Positions 58,022-64,000 of a stretch of DNA of 64,000 nucleotides are shown here, piece after piece (the first letter of the stretch is position 1; every line of letters starts with the position of its first letter). The translations under genes and the position numbers were made by a program. The notes beneath the pieces were generated by a model that saw only the letters and a list, made by a program, of their open reading frames with translations, was not told the origin of the DNA and ran no database searches. The stretch is from a virus: the IMG/VR virus record IMGVR_UViG_3300030838_000001, positions 124,001 to 188,000 of that record. One strand, given 5' to 3'.

Positions 58022-59380
58022 TTATGAGTTTATTGTCCAACCTTTAGCTTGTAAAAGACTTTCAGTTGTTGTACCTATTATTGTTTCTGACGAGTTAGTA
58101 CTATTAATTACACCATTATTTGGTAAATTAGAGATATAATCTGTTTCATCATTCCAACCACTAGTATTTATATGTGTATTAATAAGATTTAATGCAGTTA
58201 AGCTAGGTAATGGAGAAGTTGGATTAAAATACTGTAATGGATTATAATTTAAGTTAATACCTGTTATTGTTGTTGGTAACGCATTATTTGTTGGGTTGAA
58301 TATGTTAATATCATTTTGACTCAATTCTAAACCAGTTAAACTAGATGGTAATGCAATTGATGGGTCAAAGTTTATTATTCCATTATCACTTAAATATAGT
58401 AACATTAAACTATTAGGTAATGCTAAGCTTGGATTGAAATCATTAATGTTATTACCTGTTAATTCTAAAGCGATTAAGCTAGATGGTAATGCAATTGATG
58501 GGTCAAAGTTTGTTAATTCATTATAAACAAGAGTTAAACTTTGTATTGAATTAGGTAATGCTAAGCTCGGATTAAATTCAGTTAATTGATTATTTCCCAA
58601 TGTTAAATTAGTCAAAGTAGAAGGTAACGCAATTGATGGGTCAAACTCAGTCAATTCATTATCTCCTAATGATAAACTATTCAAGTTTGGTAATGGTAAG
58701 GTTGGATTAAATACTTTAATTTGATTTTGATTAATACTTAAACTTATTAATGAATCAGGCAATGGTAAGCTTGGGTTAAATTCAGTTAATTGGTTGTTAT
58801 CTAATGTTAAATAAACTAAATCATCAAATGCTTCAAGTTCAATTTCAGTTATCTCCATACCATAAAAATTCATAGTATCAATATATCCATTTTTTGTAAA
58901 AAGAGCTGAATTTCCAGCAATTTCAACACTATCAAATGACATAGTTCTAGCTGAAAAGAAAGCATTCCAATCATTTATACTGTTTTTATCATCAATACCT
59001 AAATTAGCCATGGTATTATCAATATTACTAAATGATAATGTTAAATTACTTACACTAACCAAATCAATATAATTAATTATATCGAAACTAGTAAGAGCAG
59101 TAATACTACCACCACTGTAAATAGCTTCAATTTTTTTATTGTCGATAATCCCTTGAACCATATCACCTACCTCAAGAACTTCAGGATTACCTGTAGCTAT
59201 TTTAAAAACAAGGAAATCACCAATAGGAACGATAAGTTTTGTAACACTAGAACCAGTACCAATAGCGTCTTGGATATCAGCGAATGTTATTTGCGAGGTA
59301 ACACCCTCAGCTACAATAGGAAATATTGACTCAGGGGTTAGGGTACCAACAGGTAATTGACTTATTTTTGCATCTGCCAT
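58022..59380 (-). CDS. Leucine-rich-repeat receptor-binding-like protein (452 aa)
   Basis: N-terminal anchor DAKISQLPVGTLTPESIFPI, AEGVTSQITFADIQ is shared with the 53835 fibre. Residues 170-410 hold about ten LRR units of roughly 23 residues built on L-x-L-x-x-N-x-L-T-x-F-(N/D)-P-S-x-x-L-P. C-terminus TTTESLLQAKGWTINS is like ends of secreted flavobacterial LRR proteins. Overlaps none but sits 1 nt from the next fibre gene, so co-transcribed. Confidence 0.8.
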   Translation of the reverse strand: MADAKISQLPVGTLTPESIFPIVAEGVTSQITFADIQDAIGTGSSVTKLIVPIGDFLVFKIATGNPEVLEVGDMVQGIIDNKKIEAIYSGGSITALTSFDIINYIDLVSVSNLTLSFSNIDNTMANLGIDDKNSINDWNAFFSARTMSFDSVEIAGNSALFTKNGYIDTMNFYGMEITEIELEAFDDLVYLTLDNNQLTEFNPSLPLPDSLISLSINQNQIKVFNPTLPLPNLNSLSLGDNELTEFDPSIALPSTLTNLTLGNNQLTEFNPSLALPNSIQSLTLVYNELTNFDPSIALPSSLIALELTGNNINDFNPSLALPNSLMLLYLSDNGIINFDPSIALPSSLTGLELSQNDINIFNPTNNALPTTITGINLNYNPLQYFNPTSPLPSLTALNLINTHINTSGWNDETDYISNLPNNGVINSTNSSETIIGTTTESLLQAKGWTINS

Positions 59381-59384
59381 ATTA

Positions 59385-59594
59385 TTATAGTGTTATTTTA
59401 AAGTTATCTTCTGTTAACATATAGAAACCATCTTCCAATAAAAGAAAGTCTCCAACGCTAGGAGTTGGTGGAGTTGGAGTGGGTCTACTAGGGTTAGGCG
59501 TACTTTGTCCATAACGATTGATTTTTTTCGTTGTACGACCACTACGGTCAGTTTCTAAGGTATATACCTTTGGAGAAATTAGTTGATTATACAT
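59385..59594 (-). CDS. Small virion-associated protein with Pro/Thr linker (69 aa)
   Basis: ATG on the minus strand at 59594; an in-frame start at 59651 lies beyond the M2 word. MYNQLISPKVYTLETDRSGR, then a proline/threonine linker and a short SVGDFLLLEDGFYMLTEDNF end. First gene of the minus-strand fibre operon. Confidence 0.6.
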   Translation of the reverse strand: MYNQLISPKVYTLETDRSGRTTKKINRYGQSTPNPSRPTPTPPTPSVGDFLLLEDGFYMLTEDNFKITL

Positions 59595-59608
59595 AGTTTT
59601 GTGTTTTA

Positions 59609-59619
59609 TTAATAAATAT
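59609..59619 (-). promoter_or_regulatory. M2-class putative promoter of fibre operon (minus strand)
   Basis: Minus-strand ATATTTATTAA starting 25 nt before the start codon at 59594. Confidence 0.6.
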
Positions 59620-59636
59620 AAATTTTTACAATAAAA

Positions 59637-59668
59637 TTTGGTATTTCTCAAAATAATTCATACCTTTG
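59637..59668 (+). promoter_or_regulatory. M1 promoter
   Basis: TTTG 59637-59640, 20 bp, TACCTTTG 59661-59668; divergent from the minus-strand fibre promoter. Confidence 0.85.
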
Positions 59669-59699
59669 TACCACAAACAAATGTTAAAAAAACTTAAAA

Positions 59700-60071
59700 A
59701 TGATATTTAGAACAAGAAAAATCATAAAACCTGAAGACTTAAACCCACGTGGGACCCTTTTTGGTGGACAATTGTTAAAATGGGTAGATGAAGAAGCCGC
59801 AATCTTTGCAATTTGCCAATTGGAAACGAATCAAATAGTAACCAAATTAATTTCTGAAATTGACTTTGTGGCTCCAGCAGTCCAAGGAGATATGATAGAA
59901 ATGGGAGTTGAGGTTGTTAACTTAGGAAGGTCCTCATTGACTATTAGATGTGTTGTAAGAAATAAAACAACCAAGAAAGAAATCCTTAAGATTGACAAGA
60001 TGGTTTTTGTCTGCGTAAATGAAGAAGGTAAATCAACACCTCACGGAATAACTGAAATTAAACAAGACTAA
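59700..60071 (+). CDS. Acyl-CoA thioesterase-like hotdog protein
   Basis: 123 residues. NPRGTLFGGQLLKWVDEEAA near 16-35 is the hotdog helix of YciA-type acyl-CoA thioesterases (N-x-x-G-x-x-F-G-G-x...D-E), followed by ISEIDFVAPA and the VRNKTTKKEIL strands. It would hydrolyse acyl-CoA. An auxiliary metabolic role during infection is possible but unproven. Confidence 0.78.
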   Translation: MIFRTRKIIKPEDLNPRGTLFGGQLLKWVDEEAAIFAICQLETNQIVTKLISEIDFVAPAVQGDMIEMGVEVVNLGRSSLTIRCVVRNKTTKKEILKIDKMVFVCVNEEGKSTPHGITEIKQD

Positions 60072-60074
60072 ATT

Positions 60075-60728
60075 ATGACAACAGCACAAGTAGTTTTAAT
60101 AAATAAAGAAGGATTGGTCCTTGGAGTATCAAGAAAAGATGACCATAATGATTTTGGATTGCCTGGTGGAAAGATGGAAGATATTGATAATAATGACCCT
60201 ATGGCTACAGCAATCAGAGAAACAAAAGAAGAAACTGGCCTTGATGTAAGTGACCTTTATCAAGTATTCTCTATTCATATGGGTGGTAATATGGGTTATA
60301 CCTATATTGCTAATTATGACGGTGAAATCAATCACGATGAACCTCACGTAGTAAAATGGGTACCATTTCAACTATTAATTAATGGTAAATTCGGCCGATA
60401 TAATGCGCTAGTATCTAAATCACTTGATTCTATGGGCGTTAGTTATCAAAAACACATTGATGAAGAAGCACTAGAAAGAGAATTAAAAGCATTTTTCCTT
60501 GTGAAATATGATGGAGTTCTTTTACTTAACTGTATCACTAGACAATCTAATTATCATGATGATGTTTACTATGAAATTAGTCTAACATATGCTGAAGATT
60601 CAGGTTTCGACGATGATGATTTGGAAGAAGGTTTTCAATTTGATAAGAAAACTGAAAGAGAAATCAATGAGTTAGGTCTTAAATATGGAGTTAAATTAAC
60701 TCTTGACAGCTATTATACACCAAAATAA
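60075..60728 (+). CDS. Nudix hydrolase (217 aa)
   Basis: Nudix box at LPGGKMEDIDNNDPMATAIR then ETKEETGL (30-56), with a few extra residues between GGKxE and RET compared with the usual GX5EX7REUXEE. The C-terminal 90 residues are an added domain with an acidic DDDDLEEG segment. Substrate unknown (nucleotide derivatives, cap-like or NAD-type molecules). Confidence 0.82.
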   Translation: MTTAQVVLINKEGLVLGVSRKDDHNDFGLPGGKMEDIDNNDPMATAIRETKEETGLDVSDLYQVFSIHMGGNMGYTYIANYDGEINHDEPHVVKWVPFQLLINGKFGRYNALVSKSLDSMGVSYQKHIDEEALERELKAFFLVKYDGVLLLNCITRQSNYHDDVYYEISLTYAEDSGFDDDDLEEGFQFDKKTEREINELGLKYGVKLTLDSYYTPK

Positions 60729-61207
60729 TGGAAGTAGTATCATTTACAAGAGTTTCACTACCGTTCGGTTGGCTTGGAAACATGTCAGCTTACCCTATTG
60801 AATTTAACGGAAAAACATGGAGAACTAGTGAAGCTCTGTTTCAAGCATTAAGGTTTAAAGATGAAGAGATTCAAGAGCTTATCAGAGCAGAAAAGAGTCC
60901 AATGTCAGCCAAAGCCGTAATGAATGAAAATCAGGAACATATCAAGGTTAAGAAACACGGACCTAAAGATGTTATGAATATGAAAATGTGTTTAATGTTG
61001 AAATTGAATCAACATCAAGAGCTTATCAAAGAACTAATAGATACTGGCGATGCAATGATAGTAGAAGATGTTACCAAGAGAGGTAATATCGGTGGTAATC
61101 TATTTTGGGGTGCTATGCTAGTTGATGGAGAATGGGTAGGAGAAAATAAGTTAGGTCAACTATGGATGGACCTACGAGAAGTTTATAAACAAAAAAATAC
61201 CTTATGA
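60728..61207 (+). CDS. NADAR-domain protein
   Basis: 159 residues. GWLGNMSAYPIEFNGKTWRT then SEALFQALRF (13-43), SPMSAKAVM near 56, and NLFWGAMLVDGEWVG...NKLGQLWMDLR near 123-150 match the NADAR/YbiA family. Some NADAR enzymes remove ADP-ribose from guanine and oppose DarT-type toxins (family knowledge), so a counter-defence role is plausible. Overlaps both neighbours. Confidence 0.85.
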   Translation: MEVVSFTRVSLPFGWLGNMSAYPIEFNGKTWRTSEALFQALRFKDEEIQELIRAEKSPMSAKAVMNENQEHIKVKKHGPKDVMNMKMCLMLKLNQHQELIKELIDTGDAMIVEDVTKRGNIGGNLFWGAMLVDGEWVGENKLGQLWMDLREVYKQKNTL

Positions 61208-61560
61208 TGAATAACAAGGTCAGAAAATTAGACTTAAGTGTAAAGTTTTTACAAATGGGTCAAGCGTTACAGCAAGAAGGTGAAGAAATTGAGGATGATG
61301 AAATAGCAATGTTAGGTACACTGCTTATTTTTGTAGGGTCCTTAGCATTAAATGATAAAGATTTGAATCAATTTGCTGATATAGTAGAAATGTTTACCGC
61401 AAAAAAGACATTTGATAACTTAGCAAGAACACAACCTCAAATTATGGCACTCATTAACGGTGTAGCCGATGGTTATTCCTATGATGATTTAATAAATCGC
61501 CTTAAAAATAATAAAAAAAGAGAAGAAAACAACGAAGACGAAGAAAATATTGACGAATAA
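61204..61560 (+). CDS. Hypothetical protein (118 aa)
   Basis: ATGA overlap with the NADAR stop. MMNNKVRKLDLSVKFLQMGQ, helical with acidic C-terminal tail. No family recognised. Confidence 0.65.
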   Translation: MMNNKVRKLDLSVKFLQMGQALQQEGEEIEDDEIAMLGTLLIFVGSLALNDKDLNQFADIVEMFTAKKTFDNLARTQPQIMALINGVADGYSYDDLINRLKNNKKREENNEDEENIDE

Positions 61561-61592
61561 TTTGCGTATTCCAATATAATGTTTTACCTTTG
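61561..61592 (+). promoter_or_regulatory. M1 promoter of RNA ligase gene
   Basis: TTTG 61561-61564, 20 bp, TACCTTTG 61585-61592. Confidence 0.85.
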
Positions 61593-61612
61593 TCAAATAA
61601 AACAAAGAAATT

Positions 61613-62737
61613 ATGTTAGCAATACAAGAATATATCAAAAAACACGGAATAAATAAGGCAATTTCAGACTTTAATCTAAAATCTAGAGAGTATGAAAACA
61701 AAATCTTATTGAAATACGACCAATTATCATCACCAACAATGATGGCAATGGCTGAAATGCAAGATTCTCGTGGTATTATCCTTGAAAAAGGAACTTGGAA
61801 GGTCTTATCACTTGCATTTAGAAAGTTCTTCAACTCAGAAGAAGGAAATGCACATAAAATTGATTGGAATACTGCCCGTGTACTAGAGAAACTAGATGGT
61901 ACCCTTATACAATTGTATTGGGATGCACATAAAGGTAAGTGGTTTGCAGGTACTACAGGTACAGCAGAAGGTGAGGGTGAAGTGAATAATAAAAATGGTA
62001 CTACATTTAATGACCTTTTTTTCCAAACAGTTGCTGAAAAATACAACTTGGATTTAAACAGACTTGATAAAAAATACTGTTTTGTGTTCGAATTAACAAC
62101 ACCTTATAATATAGTAGTGAAGCCACACGGTGAATCATCTGCTACGTTATTAACTATTAGAAACCTTGAGACACTTGAAGAAGTTTGTTATGAAGAATTA
62201 CTAAACCACGGTTCAGTATTAGGACTTCCAGTAGTTAAATCATTTGACCTTAATGCTAAGAACGTTGGAGCTTTGCTTCGTACATTCGAAAACATGCCAT
62301 GGTCAGAAGAAGGTTATGTTGTTGTTGATGGAAACAATGATAGAATCAAGTGTAAAAACCCAGCTTATGTTGCGGTTCACCACTTAAAAGGTAAGTCAGC
62401 AGAACACAATATCATCACGATTGTTAAATCAAACGAGATTGAAGAATTTGGTTCTACTTTCCCTGAAAGAAAAGAAGAATTGTACAAGCTTAAGGCTAAC
62501 TACGATATCCTTTTAGAAAAATTACTTGTAACTTGGGAAGAATTGAAATTACGTAAACCTAAGAATATCATGCCAGCCGAAAAGAAAAAATATGCGGCCG
62601 CTGTATTCGAAGTTTGCGAGAAACATGACTTAAAGCCATTTACAGGTTTATTCTTTGGACTAAACGATGGAAAGGTAGAAAGTGTTGAAAGCTTCCTTAT
62701 GAACTACGACGATAAACTCTTATACAAGATGTTATGA
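61613..62737 (+). CDS. RNA ligase, T4 Rnl1-like
   Basis: 374 residues, matching T4 Rnl1 length. The adenylated lysine is in LEKLDGTL (K93). SRGIILEKGTWKVLSLAFRK upstream, KYCFVFELTTPYNIVV (motif IIIa-like), SEEGYVVVDG (motif IV) and RIKCKNPAYV (motif V) are in order. Together with the kinase/2H protein at 52720 it forms a tRNA repair pathway. Ends in TGA overlapping the next start. Confidence 0.88.
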   Translation: MLAIQEYIKKHGINKAISDFNLKSREYENKILLKYDQLSSPTMMAMAEMQDSRGIILEKGTWKVLSLAFRKFFNSEEGNAHKIDWNTARVLEKLDGTLIQLYWDAHKGKWFAGTTGTAEGEGEVNNKNGTTFNDLFFQTVAEKYNLDLNRLDKKYCFVFELTTPYNIVVKPHGESSATLLTIRNLETLEEVCYEELLNHGSVLGLPVVKSFDLNAKNVGALLRTFENMPWSEEGYVVVDGNNDRIKCKNPAYVAVHHLKGKSAEHNIITIVKSNEIEEFGSTFPERKEELYKLKANYDILLEKLLVTWEELKLRKPKNIMPAEKKKYAAAVFEVCEKHDLKPFTGLFFGLNDGKVESVESFLMNYDDKLLYKML

Positions 62738-62913
62738 TTGAGCAAAAACACTTAGAAGCTGTGATTAAATCAATTAGAGAAAAACACTCTGATTTTGTGA
62801 TAGTCACAGCTACTCAACCACCAAGACCTGAATCATCAATTCCACCTAGAAGACTAGGACGAGGTGATGAACTCGACATAGTAATTATTGACTATATATC
62901 CTTAATAAAATGA
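62734..62913 (+). CDS. Small protein resembling a helicase fragment (59 aa)
   Basis: ATGA overlaps on both sides (62734-62737 and 62910-62913). MIEQKHLEAVIKSIREKHSD, then FVIVTATQPPRPESS and DIVIIDYISLIK. The TATQ-P-R-P and VIIDY-SLI words recall strand motifs of DnaB-like replicative helicases, but the rest of the helicase is absent. Either a remnant or an independent small protein. Confidence 0.5.
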   Translation: MIEQKHLEAVIKSIREKHSDFVIVTATQPPRPESSIPPRRLGRGDELDIVIIDYISLIK

Positions 62914-63161
62914 GAGAAAATATAACGGCAGAATGGGCCAAAGAAACAGCAACAAATATCTTAAATCAAAAGATTAAAACTCAAATCACAAAGTGTTTAG
63001 ATTCAATTGAATCAGCAGTAAAAGAGAATAGGTTTAATTGTACTTATTACGGTGATTTAGACCAATTTGCAATCGCTGAAATTAAAAAACGTGGATTCGG
63101 TATTGACCAAGATGGAAATTGGAATCAACAAGACGGAACCTCATATACAATAACTTGGTAA
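62910..63161 (+). CDS. Conserved hypothetical phage protein (83 aa)
   Basis: AEWAKETATNILNQKIKTQI, CLDSIESAVKENRFNCTYYG and FAIAEIKKRGF form a pattern I recall from many large phage genomes without known function. Operon position after RNA ligase. Confidence 0.65.
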   Translation: MRENITAEWAKETATNILNQKIKTQITKCLDSIESAVKENRFNCTYYGDLDQFAIAEIKKRGFGIDQDGNWNQQDGTSYTITW

Positions 63162-63173
63162 AACAAAGAAATC

Positions 63174-63674
63174 ATGACATATACAGAAAAAACATACCGT
63201 GAAGCAAGAATGGTAGGAGTAAAAGCCCATTCAAATCAATCATATGATGAAATATTTCCATATGAAAAACACTTAGATGATGTTGTTGATGTTCTTAAAA
63301 GATTTGGTTTCTCAGGAAAATTTATCGTTGCAGGATATCTTCATGATTCAATTGAAGATGATGGTATCAGTTATAACGATATCAACAAACACTTTGGTAG
63401 AGAAATTGCTGAAATGGTTTATTGTGTAAGTGATGAGTCAGGTCGTAATCGTGCTGAGAAAAAAGCTAAAACTCTTCCTAAAACTGCAAGCAACCCTGAT
63501 GCTATTATCTTGAAGTTAGCTGATAGAATTGCCAATGTTGAACATGCTGGTAAAATTGGTATGTATTCTAAAGAATATGGAGAATTTAAAGAAGCTTTAT
63601 TTGGTAGTTCAAAAGATGAAGCAAAAGCAATGTGGGAACATTTAGATAATTTATTACTAAAAGAGTTGGTTTAA
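63174..63674 (+). CDS. HD-domain hydrolase, MESH1/SpoT-like alarmone hydrolase
   Basis: 166 residues, the size of single-domain small alarmone hydrolases. His33, the HD pair in GYLHDSIEDD (57-58, with E61-D62) and the later LKLADRIANV Asp give the metal-binding set. The AEKKAKTLPKT loop matches the substrate region of SpoT/MESH1 hydrolases. It may degrade (p)ppGpp or related signals during infection. Confidence 0.8.
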   Translation: MTYTEKTYREARMVGVKAHSNQSYDEIFPYEKHLDDVVDVLKRFGFSGKFIVAGYLHDSIEDDGISYNDINKHFGREIAEMVYCVSDESGRNRAEKKAKTLPKTASNPDAIILKLADRIANVEHAGKIGMYSKEYGEFKEALFGSSKDEAKAMWEHLDNLLLKELV

Positions 63675-63696
63675 TCAAATATTAGTTGTACATTTG
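63665..63696 (+). promoter_or_regulatory. M1-like promoter
   Basis: TTGG 63665-63668, 20 bp, TACATTTG 63689-63696. Confidence 0.65.
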
Positions 63697-63720
63697 TACT
63701 CTAATTTAAAAACAAGTATT

Positions 63721-63870
63721 ATGGCAGGTGAAATAATCGGAGAAATATTAGTTGGTGCAATTGAACTAGCGGCAGAAATCGCAATAGATGAAAAGAAGCC
63801 AGGATGTGGATGCGCAATTATCATTGCCTTGCTATTAATACTAGGTTTTGGAATTTATTACTTTAACTAA
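63721..63870 (+). CDS. Small membrane protein (49 aa)
   Basis: ATG 63721 is 24 nt after the promoter. An amphipathic N-terminal helix (MAGEIIGEILVGAIELAAEI), a PGCGC linker and a hydrophobic helix (IIIALLLILGFGIYYF). Similar design to small phage membrane proteins; function unknown. Confidence 0.55.
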   Translation: MAGEIIGEILVGAIELAAEIAIDEKKPGCGCAIIIALLLILGFGIYYFN

Positions 63871-63880
63871 AAACAAAAAT

Positions 63881-64000
63881 ATGAAAATTAAACAAATTCT
63901 TGATGAAATCGCTGGTTTCAGTGGTAAATTGGATAAAGCGAAAGCCTTAACCAAATATAAAGACAATCAATTATTAAAAGATGTGATTTATCTTGCGCAT
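63881..64000 (+). CDS. DNA ligase, ATP-dependent T4 gp30-like (N-terminus only)
   Basis: Forty codons are visible: MKIKQILDEIAGFSGKLDKA then KYKDNQLLKDVIYLAH. This matches the N-terminal helix region of T4-type DNA ligases (ILxEIA...KxxxLxxxxxNxLLKxV). The catalytic KxDG lies outside the window. Assignment rests on this short segment. Confidence 0.6.
   Translation, partial: MKIKQILDEIAGFSGKLDKAKALTKYKDNQLLKDVIYLAH

Noticed and set aside
1-64000. CRISPR arrays, insertion sequences, integrase or attachment sites
   Set aside because: No regularly spaced repeats, transposase motifs, integrase or tRNA-end duplications were seen.

Overview
The window is a gene-dense, AT-rich segment of a large lytic, tailed, T4-like phage infecting a Bacteroidetes host, most likely a flavobacterium. 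The phage identity rests on T4-type recombination genes (gp46/gp47-like), dNMP kinase, the start of a T4-type DNA ligase, RNA-repair enzymes, tail fibres and a lysis set. The host group is indicated by at least 18 copies of the Bacteroidetes promoter (TTG, 19-20 bp, TAnnTTTG, usually TACCTTTG), by a flavobacterial adhesin-type domain in a virion protein, and by a Bacteroidetes histone H1-like protein. No integrase, CRISPR array, terminase or major capsid gene is seen here.

Layout. 1-11.6 kb: virion proteins (very large cysteine-rich proteins, a YadA-head-repeat fibre, a glycosyltransferase-like and a nucleotidyltransferase-like gene). 11.6-18.2 kb: PD-(D/E)XK nuclease, ClpP-like protease, gp47/gp46 pair, a complete sigma-70 factor. 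18.3-28 kb: amidase, spanin-like pair, virion proteins, GH19 endolysin, histone H1-like protein. 28-36 kb: RNase HII, a Ro60/TROVE-vWA-like protein followed by a possible structured RNA, DnaJ, a second ClpP. 36.2-38.2 kb: tmRNA, holin, an unassigned RNA leader and three tRNAs. 38.2-43.5 kb: an RF1-type release factor interrupted by a CTT-TAG-C frameshift site, small paralogues, dNMP kinase, an amber-suppressor tRNA (anticodon CTA) and a PTH2-like peptidyl-tRNA hydrolase whose third codon is TAG. 43.5-52.7 kb: CCA-adding enzyme, C39 peptidase, the main tRNA cluster with an HNH gene, and a gene interrupted by an in-frame TAG. 52.7-64 kb: kinase/2H RNA-repair enzyme, four minus-strand fibre or adhesin genes, then thioesterase, Nudix, NADAR, Rnl1-type RNA ligase, an alarmone-hydrolase-like HD protein and the start of DNA ligase.

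The most unusual content is a translation-termination kit: a CTA suppressor tRNA, an RF1-like factor (PPT and GGQ motifs) whose synthesis seems to need a +1 shift at a UAG codon, tmRNA, a PTH2-like enzyme, a CCA-adding enzyme, and two genes with in-frame TAG. Inference: the phage senses and controls UAG decoding, with termination, suppression and frameshifting competing at the release-factor gene itself.

Two promoter classes are visible. Class M1 (host-like TAnnTTTG) precedes nucleic-acid, tRNA and regulatory genes. Class M2 (ATATTTATWA, usually 20-23 nt before the start codon) precedes virion, lysis and several other genes on both strands; it may be the phage late promoter. All assignments come from reading the sequence and remembered family motifs; no database search was run.
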